NCBI GenBank assembly: GCA_036345935.2
Contig: JADWOT020000001.1
Coordinates: forward strand, 30,757,062-30,821,061
Source of the DNA: Taenia hydatigena
Taxonomy: Eukaryota > Platyhelminthes > Cestoda > Cyclophyllidea > Taeniidae
Direction: 5' to 3'
Length of the DNA stretch: 64,000 bases
Below the pieces are notes generated by a model. That model did no database searches and had not been told where the DNA came from. It saw nothing but the letters and a program-made list of their open reading frames with translations. The position numbers and the translations under genes were made by a program. Positions 1-11,760 of this stretch are shown in pieces; within the stretch, counting starts at the first letter, position 1; each line of letters begins with the position of its first letter.

Positions 1-819
1 TTGTTAAACTTCTGACCTTGAAGTTGGAAATAGGGTGCAAGGAGCAGCCCCACATTTCCTCAATTCAGATAAAGACCGTCTAAAAGAGGCTTCAGCGAGG
101 TGCTTTATCCCCATATGGCAACTTATTTGTACTGGGTGATTACCCTGTCACGATGAAAGAGCTGTCAGCTCATCTGCGTTTTTCACATGTCGCCAAACCC
201 ATCGTTATGTATCCACACATCATGACTGCAACGTATCAGGTCAGGTCTAACATGTGGCCCACACACACTTTCAGGCATCGACTACGCGTTACCCGGTTGG
301 CTAACTTGTCATTCGTTCGTGATACTGTCAAATCAAACGATTCCAATCCTTTAGTTAGATGAGAATGGATGAATTAGGCTATGGCTAGCATGTACGGTGG
401 TAGCTGTCAGTGGACGGATCTAAGCGGTGATTAAACAAAGCAACCGAAGAAATACACCACTTTCTCCCCTACTTGACAGCTATGAGCAACTGCAAGACGT
501 CAACGGGATTGCAGGGAGCTTCTCATGATGCGCTCAAACCCTACGAGGAGACTTGGTAGGATCGCATGCCTTAAGGGTGTGCAATGTCTTACTGACCACA
601 AGCCTAGCTATGGCATCAACTGGTCGAGGTACAAGGTTCCGGTCTTGCGTTTGGCAGTACGATGGGCAAATCATGGTCATGTATCAGTGGACTTGACTTT
701 TCAAAGGCACATCTACCAGCACCGATAAATTTTAGGCTTCGTCAAACTTCGTCCTTATAACAGTCCAGTCGGCTTTACTATCGCATTCGTTACGCTTACT
801 TCTTGCAAGTTTGATGTCT
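1..819. other. no recognised gene
   Basis: Only short open frames, none with splice context or recognisable protein sequence. No clear match to the repeat families of this window except at its right edge. Confidence 0.5.
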
Positions 820-930
820 GCAGACGTGTTCTTCTGACTAAACGAGTTCTCGTAATTTCCGTGGTGTTGGGACCCTCTAGGGACACAAGGGGCTGAAAAG
901 AACAAATAAGAGAGAATTTTTCCCACTTCT
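820..930 (+). repeat. repeat K, copy 1
   Basis: About 110 bp resembling 20,525-20,680 (same strand) and 14,300-14,460 (opposite strand). All three share a stretch like ACGAGTTCTCGTAATCTTCG followed by an agggac/cactag block. Divergence is high, so this is an old duplication. Function unknown. Confidence 0.5.
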
Positions 931-1289
931 TTGCTCGTCGAATTTTACTGTTGTGAGTTGCTGCCTCTGCCTTTCTCTGAGTTACCACTGCTTGTGATAT
1001 TTGATTAATGCGATAGCTGGTTTAGTCTAACGGTTTAGAAGATAAATCAGCAGTGGGTAATTAGAGGAGATGAAGATGAGCAGTATGAGTGCCCTGAATG
1101 CAAATGCTGTTGAGTGCTCAAATGAGAGCTAAGAACATGGGCTTTGATTTAAAAGAAGCTGCAGTATTCGAAGCAACTTCTAAGCATCAGCCTATCCTAC
1201 CTCTTTTACTAAAGACGGAAAACTACGTATGCCACATAAAGCGCACCGCATTCAGCAAGGGACATTCCGACCTTGTTGCGGTCTCCTTT

Positions 1290-1570
1290 CCACAGTCTAA
1301 TTACTTTAGCCACGAGCAGCACACACACCTGTCCTTCCGTGCAAGTAAACAAGCGAGCTGACTGATAGGCAGACACTAAAAGACGCTCCGCAGACGAATC
1401 CCTCGTTTTCTATATGCATGTGGCTACATGGCTGGCGCATCGATCGTCGAGGCGAAGATAACATGACTCTGTCGCAGAGAAATTGTCGAATCCCGACAAC
1501 TCCAACTAACCAACGGAAAGGTGGTGCACATCTACGCCAACTTCACATATTACACTATGTGCTAGTACGT
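1290..1570 (-). repeat. repeat X, copy 1
   Basis: One of eight diverged copies of a roughly 250-bp segment. Read on this strand it gives fragments like LELSGFDNFSATES; other copies give LLELSKIDDFSATES and LELSNIDNFSSMKS. It contains stop codons. It is followed directly by block A, the same order as at 11.5-12 kb. Confidence 0.55.
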
Positions 1571-4500
1571 TAAATCCTGCCTCAAGATGAACCACAAGCC
1601 TGCATATTCGCCTTCCTCCCTCGCCTCACTTGAGAGGCATACTTGGCTCCCTATGGAGGAGTGGGATTGCAGTCAACCTGCACAGGAGGTTAAAGAGCAC
1701 TCGTTGATCACACCTTGCCACGATGAAGAGAGCACTTAGCGTCCATCCTCTGAGACTCTGGCATATGCTTCGGACTAAAGGAGGAGGTGTGTCTTCTTCA
1801 ATTTACCCAACACCCCTAAGGTTACCCTCGAACAATCGCGTCCTTGCATTCTCAGCCAGCTCTACTGAAGGCTAAAGTGCGAAGTGGAATCTAATATCAA
1901 ACATCCGGAAAATCCATCTTGAAATCTCAATAAGTGAGAAAGGAGTGAATGTTACTAGCACATCCGAACAATGGCATGGAGCAGAATCTTCTCCCTTTAT
2001 TAACCAATGTCATAATGCAGCGATGCAGACCAGTGAGACGTCAGGGACTCCCGTGATATGCCTTTCTGCCAACTCATATTACGCAGTCACGTATTCATCC
2101 CACGTCCTCCCTCAAAGAGTTCAGTTACAGTCTTGAAGAAGTCACTGGTGACAACTTTCGTGTGTGCATCATTAATATCATTTGGACATTTCCCATTTTG
2201 CTTGTAATCACTTATTACTGCACTATTCGGAGTCCCTCGTTGACTTGCAGATCAGTGGTTCAATTGGCTGGTCGAGTCGATAACAAACTGACTGTAGGGC
2301 GTGGCTATGGCTCTGGGTTAACCAGCAGCTACTCAACGCCTTGATTCACTGACGGCTCACCACTTGCCTCTCTTGCCTATTTAGCAAACTTGCCATGCTC
2401 TCAGCAAGCTTCCAGCCAACCAGCTAGCCACGCTTACAACCAAGTGAGAAAGGAAGCAAAAATTCAAATTAGCTGCTGCATAACTTGTTGACTGACTGAC
2501 TAGTCCATCAAATAATCAAATTATCAATCAATTGACAAATAGTTCCAAAGGGACTTATCCCTTGGCATGGGCTGATGATTATGATGATTAAATAGCAATT
2601 GACAACTTAGATGGACAACGCTCTCTGCCAGATTTCTTTGAGTTTTCACACAACCTGCCATTCTGTCGCGCAAGCTGTTGAGTGCTTGACTGGCCAAAGC
2701 AGCAAACCAACTAAAAATCCGCCTAAATAAGAGCTAGTGATTGTGTTACTTTGTCAATGTTCTCTGGAGTGTGTCGATACCATCAGTGAATTTTGAGATT
2801 TGGAGATTTGTTTACCTTACCACCCAACGAGGACGAAGTTGTATACCATGAATTCCTTAATTCGACTTATGCGCCCGACACAACCGTGGCTTATTGTAGT
2901 CCATTGAATAACTTGGCACAGAGACGAACTCAATGTAATCCATTGTCTCCTCTTCTTGTCTTAAGGCGTCCGTCTTAATTACTTGATGCCCTCTGTTAAG
3001 CAGGTCTTTTCCAATGCAGCAATGCAGCATTTTCTGACTAGTTTCCAATGATATGAAAATGTCATTCCCCTTGTCAACATCCGAGAGTTTAGTGCTGAAT
3101 TGACTGTGGGTAGCCGTGCTACTGAGAGGCCGACTGCTCATAATAATACGACCAGGCACTACCTCAAAAGCTGCTTAAGCGTAGAGGTGAAATCCTTCAG
3201 AGGTTGTTGGTGGGTTGAGAAACCGCTGGAGAATTAATTCAATCTGAGGTGATCACCCCGATGTGTCTACGTCTATGCCCATGCTGGCTGACCTTGTGTA
3301 CTAACTGCTCACACTCTGCATGTTCCAAGGGTGAGGAGGTCAAAGAGGGGTGACGAATCTCACAACCTTTGGACGCTTCGCAATGCGCTCTTTTAATTAA
3401 TACTTTCATTTTATAACTTGGAGAATTGGCTTTTAAGTGATGCGGTCGATGTCGGATTTCAATCAGCGATCGTTCAAGTTGCCGTTCGTTAGTCATGTCC
3501 GTAACGAGCTAACTGTTGGACGTGGCTGTAGCTGTGGGTGATCCACTTCACCAATTTCTCTCATTTGGCAATCAAGTGCGTAGGCTATAATAGGAGAAAG
3601 TCAAATGCCAAATGGTCATAGCTCTGGTTGTCAACTAATCAATAGATCAGTAACCATGCTACCGACGTAGACAATGTCACCAAAATTAAGAACCTCAGAA
3701 GCAGTTGCAAACGCTTACTCCGTTTAAAATTGATTCACACTCTACTGATTAACTAGCCGTCCAAGAGGAACATGACCAAAATGATCGTCACATACTCAAG
3801 GTGAGGTGGAGGAAGATACCGCACACCATCCTTATGCGGATCAGACATTACCTTCCTAATATTTACATTTTTCCAAGCCTTTTCTTTTTCCGCGCCGATG
3901 CAATTAAACCTTGCACGAATGACATCTTATTTCAAACAAGTGCGCATTCTTGCACACCTACAACAGATGACTTGCTGAAGGAGTAGGGAAAAAGAAGGAG
4001 GATTGAGCGTCAGTTGAGCTGACTAGGATGCCACCCTGAGTTCAGTGAGAAGGTTGTGTGCTTCGGGCTACAGCAGCCTCTCAATATCCTTCGATTGCGG
4101 TCTACCGACTACAAGAATCCTAAGCGCCACATGCAAGGAATTCGCATTACTCTTTGTGGTTTGTGCAAGATTTCACTTGAGTTTGAAACACAACGGCATT
4201 CAAGCGAGGATCAAACGCATCGGCGTGTAAAGAACAAGGGCTGGGCCGGGGGGCTTAGAGCAGTTGTGGGGACACAATACGCTTGAAGCCTCACCACCCA
4301 CATTGGTGGTTAAAAGCCTGACGTCTCCTCAGCACTGAGAAGTGGCCTCAGTGTATGCGTAAAGTAGAGGGAGGAGAGTAAGAAGTCGATGCTGGGATTT
4401 TTTTGAGAAATAGCTCCACCACATCAACTCAGTCATATACCTCGAACAGGTGGTGATGTCGCATTCGCATCCTGGTTAAGGCTGCTATAACACAACCCCT

Positions 4501-4830
4501 TTACGTGGTTATGGAGTCCCCTTAGGTCAAGGCAGCACTAACCACTGAGATGTGAAGAGAAGCCCAGCTATGCACGCCAGCTCGGGCGTCATTGGCATCT
4601 CTGACTGCTACGGTCATAGTCATAAGTACCCGCGTCCATCTGCTAGACTGAACGACTGAAGTAATTACGGCTTATGCGCTTCATATAGGCTTGACTTAGT
4701 AGTCCTCAATGGCGAACGAGAAGTGTTCGACGAACACCATTCTTGCTGCGGAACCGTCGTCATCTGCCTTCGAGAGAGAAAAGTGCTCTCATAACACTCA
4801 TCACTCTGCCTCGTTAACTAAAATAATCAA
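1570..4830 (+). repeat. segmental duplication block A, copy 1
   Basis: About 3.3 kb, the longest A copy. It aligns over most of its length with 11,760-14,240, and its right two thirds align with 16,735-19,570. Its tail (3,850-4,100 and 4,580-4,830) also matches 9,725-10,260. On the minus strand at about 2,857-3,159 an open frame with LSDVDK and DALRQEEETM is partly kept in the 13.1 and 17.2 kb copies. No copy has a full gene. The last 130 bp hold a V element (tagtcctcaa, gaacaccattcttgctgcggaac), which recurs at 10.1, 14.8, 19.45, 22.9, 25.35 and 58.0 kb. Probably remains of a duplicated gene region; its source is not recognised. Confidence 0.75.
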
Positions 4831-5770
4831 AAGATGCTTAATACTTACTGGGTTCCCAACTTTTGGCAGCATATAAAAGCGTATTAACTCAGAAAAACTA
4901 TCCCTGAAATCACGTGCATACTACGCAAGCCGCGCACAAATCTGGCTAATCAGTTCAAAGTTCGTCCGATGAAACAAATAAGCTTTAAATTTTTATGTAT
5001 TTTTTGATAAGACCATAATTACGACAAATACCAACAGTTTCGACTTTTGGTATAATTTGGGCAGCAAGCATACGAATGACAGTTTAAAAAGTGCACAAAA
5101 TGAGAACACTGTTAATATTTGCATATTAGTAACATAAATGCATAATAGTGGCATTGTGAGGTTCGCCAGCAAATCGTAAAATCAGTTTGAACAAAAATGA
5201 GTAACGTCATTTCGTCAATTGGTTGTACACTTCAATTTACTTCAAGCATGTGCTTTGTAGCAAAGTTCATATTCAAAACGAATAAACGCGTGGCTCAATT
5301 GGAGCAATGGACTGACCTTACCCACATTGATTTGCATTTGTCGATCACCTTTAAAAAAGATGAGCACTTGTACCAAATCCCGCCTAACATCTTGTTAGTT
5401 GGTGAAGTGTAAGCTACGTTTTCAGATGGCAATCTTCGGTTGCGATGCCTGCACATCCCACTATACGTAGACGCAGTGGTACAGTGGCCAACTTCGTACT
5501 TACTTCCTGATTTGAGCATCAACTCCATTGACAGTTGTTCCATTCAGTGGAGTGCTACATGATCTTCTACCTCGTGTGGTAGCTGTCATGACATGACTGC
5601 TAATTGTCTGAACTTACCTGATCTGCCAGCAACCAGAATGCAATTGTGAAAACAGGTTCGATTCTACTGGGATAGTTGATCATGATAGGGGTGGGAGCGC
5701 TCGACAATTTAACAGGATTACTTTTTGTGTGGAATGATCTGAAATTTTTGATTCCCTCTGTCAGGAGACA
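4830..5770 (+). repeat. segmental duplication block B, copy 1
   Basis: Aligns along its whole length with 36,800-37,935, starting at acttactgggttcccaacttttggcagc and ending at the ggagacatga stretch. It lacks the 182-bp insertion of that copy, so it serves as the empty site. The part at about 5,425-5,600 also matches block C (22,985-23,170 and 25,470-25,660). Confidence 0.8.
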
Positions 5771-6400
5771 TGACAGTTACCCTACCCCACCTCCACAGTT
5801 CCTCAATTCACAACTCTCACTTCCGTGCGACTCACAGCTTCACTGCTCTCCACTTCTTCCTCTCGTCTACACCTTCACAAATCCAAGTCCTCATCCTTCC
5901 TTCCTTCTTTGATTCTTTCCTCCCTTCCATCTATCTATCTTTCTATATAATTTGACTACGCGTCACACATCCCTCAACACCTTTGCTTCCTATGAGCATG
6001 CACATCTGCAGTAATGCTTCTTCGTCTTCTACTTCTTCTTTGTCTTAGAAGAGGAAAGAGGCTCTTCAGATTCTCCACCCTCCTCCCACAGCCAACTAAC
6101 AACGACTCTTCATGATCGCAGCCCAAACGCATACAACACATGCACAAACACAGTACGAAACACAAGCACTGCAACACACTTACAACCTATCACACGCAGC
6201 CACTACCCACGCGCAACGCAAACAAATCACCCAACCAGTCAGTTCTCTCCTCCAAATAATAATGGCAGGAAAAATTCGTTGTCCTTCATCACCCTTATCA
6301 CTTTCAACGCAAACAATGCTATCGCTAGGCAGCACATCCCATGCCCATGTGGTCTAAGCAAGAACAGAGAGAATTTTCAATCATGTTAGTCTTGCGGCAG
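5771..6400. other. low-complexity CT-rich then CA-rich stretch
   Basis: Pyrimidine-rich from about 5,776 to 5,950 (tcctccttccttcttt-like runs), then CA-rich to about 6,240. Open frames here are by-products of biased composition. No supported gene. Confidence 0.6.
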
Positions 6401-6478
6401 TTCAAAGTCATTATGCGCATAGTAGACATTGAAGGAGCCGAGGAAGACTTCCTCATGAGCATCCCCTTCTGCATGTGT
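6401..6478 (+). CDS. candidate exon, unknown gene
   Basis: Open frame after a possible acceptor (cttgcggcag), reading FKVIMRIVDIEGAEEDFLM and so on, then SIPF. The ending could use a GTGTAC donor in phase 0, which would join in frame to a CAG acceptor at 6,567 inside the next candidate exon. The hydrophobic, acidic pattern vaguely recalls an arrestin C-domain strand, but that is too weak to name. Splice sites are poor, so this may not be coding. Confidence 0.25.
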
Positions 6479-6553
6479 GTGTACGCACACTTGCTGCTAG
6501 CCAAGTGTCCACTTGAGCAGCCCAGGCGTCACCACCAGCAATGTGCATTTCAG

Positions 6554-6679
6554 AGGAGCGCCTGCAGGATGCGGATGAGCAGTTGGAGACAGTACCACCA
6601 CCATCATCACCGTCTCAACCATCGCTGGCCTCACTTACCTTGCCGCAGTACTCCCCACCTCAGTCGTCCATATCCGCCA
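6554..6679 (+). CDS. candidate exon, Ser/Pro/Gln-rich protein
   Basis: 126 bp between a gcatttcag acceptor and a consensus CCA|GTGAGT donor. The frame reads EERLQDADEQLETV, then a Pro/Ser-rich run with LTLPQYSPPQSS. It starts with two codon bases and ends with one, and its final A joins in frame with the GA that opens the exon at 7,002. Likely a cytoplasmic or nuclear low-complexity tail. No domain recognised. Confidence rests on the matching phase and the good donor. Confidence 0.45.
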
Positions 6680-6739
6680 GTGAGTTGAATGCACATTGCC
6701 TATCCTATTCCACCTCTCCCATGCCCACTCCCTCCTGCT

Positions 6740-6830
6740 GCCGCCACCACCAGCACCACCACCACCACCACCATCTTCTTCTTCTTCTTCTCCTCCGCCT
6801 CCTCCTCCTCACTCACCTCCTTCCCACCTT
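6740..6830 (+). repeat. simple repeats (CAC)n and (CTT)n
   Basis: Runs of caccaccaccaccacc followed by ttcttcttcttcttc and ctcctcctcc. They lie inside the proposed intron after the exon at 6,554-6,679. Confidence 0.85.
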
Positions 6831-7001
6831 CTTAAGAAGGAGGAACACACGTAATTCTTAGTGCCCACCAACTACTGCTGCACGTCGTCTGCACTACATT
6901 TCTCCACTTTCTCTAGGTCTTCGTGCCTACGTCCGACGTCGACGGTGTGGAATGAAAGAGCACCAAGGCTTCGCACTATTAAGTGTGCACCCAACTAGCA
7001 G

Positions 7002-7099
7002 GATCAGATGGCGACACTACGACCACCACCACTGTCGGCACCAACGCTGACCTAACCCCACCCATTTCGTCGTCCACGCCGGTACTCTACGCAAAGTAG
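7002..7099 (+). CDS. candidate terminal exon of the same gene
   Basis: Follows a ccaactagcag acceptor. In frame with the previous exon it reads R, then SDGD, six Thr, VGTNADLTPP, four Ser/Thr and PVLYAK, then TAG. The implied intron is 322 bp. The Thr/Ser/Pro richness continues the style of the upstream exon. Gene identity, 5' exons and expression are unknown. Confidence 0.4.
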
Positions 7100-8543
7100 A
7101 AATACAAACAGGAAAATATCATCACTACCCTCGAATCAGGGAGGGATAAAGCGATAGGAGAAATAATCACCCACTTAACATCCTGCTCACGCTAACGATG
7201 CCGCAGCTTTGAGACAAACTTTGCCATTCATCGCATCTCCCCGTCTTCCTTTTTCTTCCTCCTCTTCTTCGGGGCGAACATAGAACGATGATACGTAGGT
7301 TGTACCAACCGTACAATCCTGCCATCACAGTGACACGTCGTAGCACAAGTCTCCTCCCAGCCGCCTTCCTCCTCCTTTGCTACCCTCACACTAAACAGTC
7401 GCAAAATTCGTCTGCGAAAACATTCACCGCAAATACTAAGTCAGTGACTTAGTAATGTGGTGCCAACAATGCACGAGAAAGAGAGAGAAGAATAAAGCAA
7501 GAAATAGGGTAAAGAGATAAAGAACATGGAAAAAGAAGTAGACATAGAACAAGAAGGATACGATTTGGAATAGCAGGCAATGGGTCGCCGCCGATGGAAG
7601 TGGCGACGAAAACAGTTCACCACCATTGGTACGATAATCTTTCTAGACAGTCGTCACTGCGCCACCCTTTGACCAATCCAGACACTGACAAGACAGACGC
7701 ATTGCTCTTGCAGTGGGATTGCACGACATGATTGCAGTGCTCGTCAGACCAAAGCCACAAAAGCGAGGTCATGAAGAAGAAGCTCAACATGTGTGGAAGC
7801 CATCCATACAAATTCTCGCAGAAAACCAGACACCCTATCTTCCCGCCACCATCTCCGTAACGAAGCAAAACACAATGCAATTGGCTCAAAATCGCCGCCC
7901 CTGTCAACAGCAGTAGTTTCGCATCCGTATGAACAAGTGCACGACTACCTTTCATAACATCATCCCAAACAACACCCCAGCCATAGTACTGCATCAGTTG
8001 CGATAATTCTGCACACAACGAACAAGGTTGTGCACAGTGACGAATGCAGCATACACTTAGGCTAAAATCAGAAAGAATGAAGGCTGCTCATATTCTCACT
8101 CAATAAACAACTTGAATTTGTTCCAAATTGTCAGTGTCTTTACGTCTTCAACTGCAACGCTACATTCGGCATTACTAAAGCTCGGTGTAGTACGGAAGGT
8201 TGTGTCATTAATGCATAGCTTTATGATGCAAAACGAATTGTCAGTCATCCAAGGCGTCGTGAAGGGGTAGAGGCAATGGTCTCATTCACGTTTCCTTCCC
8301 TTGCAGCATGATTAAGTCAGTGTGTCCGTGGAGCGAATGAGTCACTAGCTAGAAGGCATCGGGTACACTACTGTTGGTGAATTGAACTGAGAGGCAACAG
8401 CATCGTCGGGGCGTGTAGACAGGCATGGCGATGCACACTGAATAATGCATGACTTGCAGTCGTAAGTAGGAGCCAGTGAGCATGTGGACGACTGAAATGG
8501 CAAGCGCTTGAACCTACCAAGCAAAGTGAATGGCGTTTTGCAG
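7100..8543. other. non-repetitive stretch without a supported gene
   Basis: A-rich around 7,470-7,580. The largest open frame is on the minus strand (7,617-8,018, 133 codons) with no splice context or known motif. A good acceptor-like tract (ttccttcccttgcag) ends at 8,307, but no open exon follows it. Confidence 0.45.
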
Positions 8544-8970
8544 GGGACACCATCTCCCCACCACAATGTGGCTCACAGCAGATGAGTTTAATCACGCACG
8601 TACACCTGTGGTGAGTTGGTGGAGCAGTTGAGTTGTGACAAGTGCGCCCTACACTACATTGCGTTGTTTGCAGATCATTCATGCCCTGCCTAACTCTATG
8701 CTCACTTCCCTTTTCATTTCACATAAGCCCATGTGGAGGCAGGAGGTCAAATTGAAGGTGACGTTGTCATTCTCAACACTGTCGCATATCCACTGCAAAT
8801 GGACGACTCTCGACATGGAGGCACAAGTGGCTATCTACCAACTACTCATGCGTTTGCACCTAAACCTGCCTGCCCCTTCTCCTGTTTGTCTGCCTGCCTA
8901 CTGTCTGTCTGCCCACCTACCTACCAACCTGATTGTGTCGCGCTGTCTGTCGGCAGAATTCAAATTGTAA
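8544..8970 (+). CDS. candidate pair of exons, unknown gene
   Basis: A ttttgcag acceptor opens a short exon (8,544-8,599; DTISPPQCGSQQMS) closed by a GTACAC donor. After a 74-bp gap, ttgtttgcag opens a second exon at 8,674 in matching phase 0. A competing frame across 8,733-8,870 also looks protein-like (EAGGQIEGDVVILNTVAYP), so the true frame is unsettled. The right end runs into a ctgcctgc-type simple repeat. Confidence 0.28.
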
Positions 8971-8985
8971 TGATTGTCTCCACCC

Positions 8986-8991
8986 AATAAA
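8986..8991 (+). promoter_or_regulatory. possible poly(A) signal AATAAA
   Basis: Canonical hexamer just after the candidate exons, in cacccaataaatcaatc. Could end the transcript of the 6.4-9.0 kb locus. Such hexamers also arise by chance. Confidence 0.3.
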
Positions 8992-9199
8992 TCAATCATT
9001 TTCGTAACGTAGTACCATTGTTGGACATTTTTTACCTATGTGGACGTCCAATTGCTGGGCTTCTGCAGTGCAGTCAACTTAAGCTTGGCAGTATCAACTC
9101 CATCTTCAGCCTTAGCACGCATCGGCAAGCATCATATTTTACTTACATTTGCAAAACAAACAGACTTGGACCAGAGTCTTCAGGCTTCAGTCCTCTACT

Positions 9200-9500
9200 C
9201 TATCCTTTCCTCCAGACAACCCATCGATATGCAAACAGTCCCTCTATCTACTCCGAGCACTTTTCGCTGGTGATGTGATTAACGATGAAGATTGATGAAG
9301 ATCGCGTTGGTTCAAGAAGTTTATTTCTTTAGTTTTATTATAAAATAGATAGGATGATGAGGGTCTAAGGAGCACTCTTCCTCTTCAAAGTTTGATGGCG
9401 GTGATTCTGTAGCAAGAAGTGGGTTCACCGAATGCAAGAATGGTGTTTACTAAACTCTTCTCGTTAACATTGAGGACTCCGTAGCAAAGCTTGTATAAAG
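9200..9500 (+). repeat. partial block E copy
   Basis: Diverged match to 62,560-62,760 and 19,690-19,870. All have a tgatg.c.gttc.g.agc..ga stretch followed by cattgaggactcc-like sequence. Confidence 0.4.
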
Positions 9501-9724
9501 CAAGTATTTTGGCGCAGCGATACAACTGCATATCCGTCCCCATTAGCGAGCGTTACAGTAGTAAATCCGGTAATTCAAATCACCAGATAGGGGCGGCACA
9601 GCAAATTTCCCCGACCTACAAGCCACTTTAGAAAGGCCTTATCGGCCAACAGGCCTAAACACGGCTGTCGTCGATTGTTTGTAAAGTTTTTAGCCGCCAG
9701 TTGGGCATTGCGCTCCTAGTGCTT
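9501..9724. other. nothing recognised
   Basis: No gene, no clear repeat match. Confidence 0.5.
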
Positions 9725-10260
9725 GCATTTTCTCATACCTTTTTTTCTTTCCACCTCGATGTGCTTAATCCTTGCATGAGTGGGATCTTATTTTAAACGA
9801 ATGTGCATTCTCACACACCCACAACTATTGACTTGCTGGTGTAGCAGATGGAGAGAGAATTGGGCGACATTTGAGTGGACCAAGATGCGACCCTGCGTCC
9901 AGTGATGAGGTCATGTGTTTTGAGTCACAGCAGCCTCCAAATGCCCTTTACGTCAATTCGGGCATCATTGGCATCTTTAGCTGCTAAGGTCACAGTCGCA
10001 AGCACCTGCGCCCATCCGCTGAGTTGAACGACCTGATTAAACACTGCAACGCTTGCTAATGGGCCTGGATATCCAACCCTTTCGACACGTCGGCACACTT
10101 GCTATATATACATACGTTCGACCAAGTAGGCCTCACTATTAGACGAGAATCGTCCAGCGAACATGCATCTTGCTGCGGAACTGTCGTCATTCGTCTGCGA
10201 AAGAAAGGTGGACTCTCTGGACCGGCATAACACTCATAACTCTGCCTCGATCATCGTATA
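9725..10260 (+). repeat. block A tail, copy 4, internally deleted
   Basis: Matches the tail of block A (3,850-4,830 and 18,540-19,570) but lacks the part equivalent to about 4,100-4,580. It ends in a V element with cttgctgcggaactgtcgtc. Confidence 0.6.
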
Positions 10261-10369
10261 ACCATTAAAGGATGAGGAACTTGCGATACACTGCGGTGAA
10301 TGAAGGACCACAATCCAGCTACTTAAGCGAGTACATCTGGCCGACATGCCGAACGAATGACAGGAGGCG

Positions 10370-10520
10370 TAAAAGTCGTCTCGCAGATGAATTGTTGTCC
10401 GACATAATTATAAAGGCACCGAAATGTTGGAAGTTGCATGTAGATAGCTCATCGATCGTCGTTACGAAGATGACATGAATCTACTGCTAAGTAACTGCAT
10501 GTGTGCGACACCTTTCAGCA
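10370..10520 (-). repeat. repeat X, copy 2 (short)
   Basis: Shares gtcgtctcgcagatgaat and tcatcgatcgtcg blocks with the X copies at 1.3 and 11.5 kb. Truncated. Confidence 0.45.
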
Positions 10521-11489
10521 AACATATGCAGAGGTTGTTCCCATCTATGCCAAAGTCAAGCATTACGTCATGAACTGCTACATCCAACTCTGCCTTATGA
10601 TGTACTACAAGGCCATGTATGGAATGTATGTATGTATGGCTGTCCATGATGGAATGTTTTCGAGGACAAACACCACTTGATATAACGCTTGAGGTCACTT
10701 GAGCCTGATTATTAGGCGCCTTTCTTTCTTGGGTACGAATAAGTAGCATGTCTCTTTATGAGGGAGAGCAGGAGGAGAAGGGGACGACAAGTTGACAAAA
10801 ACACCGACCTCTTTCAGCCGACAGCCCAAGTCATCTCTTACCTTCTGATGTCCGATACACACACGTTCAAAGAGCTGCTTTCTAGTACAGCTTTTGCTAC
10901 TCCAGCAGGCACTGCATGATAAGGTTTCTCTCCATCATTTGCATCGCCGACTCCTCAGCCATCATTCCTCTCTTGTCGATACACTCAACTCTCGATTTAT
11001 AGAGATAGTCTGTAGTGTCTGTACATTAACATGCTTTTAAATTCACATGCTGTTCGCATTCCGGTTCTCACTACCATAATGAAGGCATAACCTCCTTCCT
11101 TGAGGTCATGTTAGCACTGATTACAAAAAGGTGAAGGATAGCACACTTGGAGAGATCAATTCAGGCATCTTTGAGTCTCCGGTCGCTACGGTCATAGTTA
11201 CAAGCCAGATGCTGTTGTTGCTGGTGATGATGATGGTGATTGAGGACTCTTGGACGTCGAGTATTGGTAGGAAATCACGTGCCTGTCTGGATCATAGTCA
11301 GAGAGACTCCTCTGTCATCGCATCGACACTTGCTAATGATGATAGATAGCTGTCCGCTTCAGTATGCTGACATAAGTAAAGTTGATATGGTAGGCTGAAT
11401 CGTCCTCTTTGGCCAAAAGCACGCCATTGCACTCAGCAATGGACATTCCGGTCTTGTTGACGTCTTCCACCCACAGTCTAGCTACTTCA
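10521..11489. other. no supported gene
   Basis: Holds a small (ATGT)n run at about 10,618-10,635 and a diverged piece of the A tail at 11,150-11,220 (catctttgagtctccggtcgctacggtcatag). Confidence 0.45.
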
Positions 11490-11760
11490 GTCACGAGCTG
11501 CACACACATCTGTCCTTCCATGCAAGTAAACAAGCGAGTTGACTGATTGACAGTTAAGCACAGAAAGACGTCTCGCAGATGCATTCATTGTCTGACCTCA
11601 TCATCAAGTCACCGAAGTGTTGGAAGGGCTGTAAGGCTGGCTCATCGACCGTTGAGGCGAAGATGACATGACTCAGTCGCAGAGAAATCGTCAATTTTGG
11701 ACAACTCCAACAAGCCTACGGAGGAACGGTACACATCTGCTCCAATTTTACAAATTACTA
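11490..11760 (-). repeat. repeat X, copy 3
   Basis: On the minus strand it reads LLELSKIDDFSATES and CLTVNQSTRLFTC, close to the X consensus. Followed by block A as in copy 1. Confidence 0.6.

Noticed and set aside
5650..5670. ggttcgattctactggg, resembling a tRNA B box (also at 37,815)
   Set aside because: No A box at the right distance and no cloverleaf can be drawn. It is just part of block B.
6112..6357. His/Thr/Gln-rich plus-strand frame
   Set aside because: Produced by CA-rich low complexity; no splice or start support.
7617..8018. 133-codon minus-strand frame
   Set aside because: No splice sites, no recognisable motif, irregular composition. Length is within chance for a 64-kb window.
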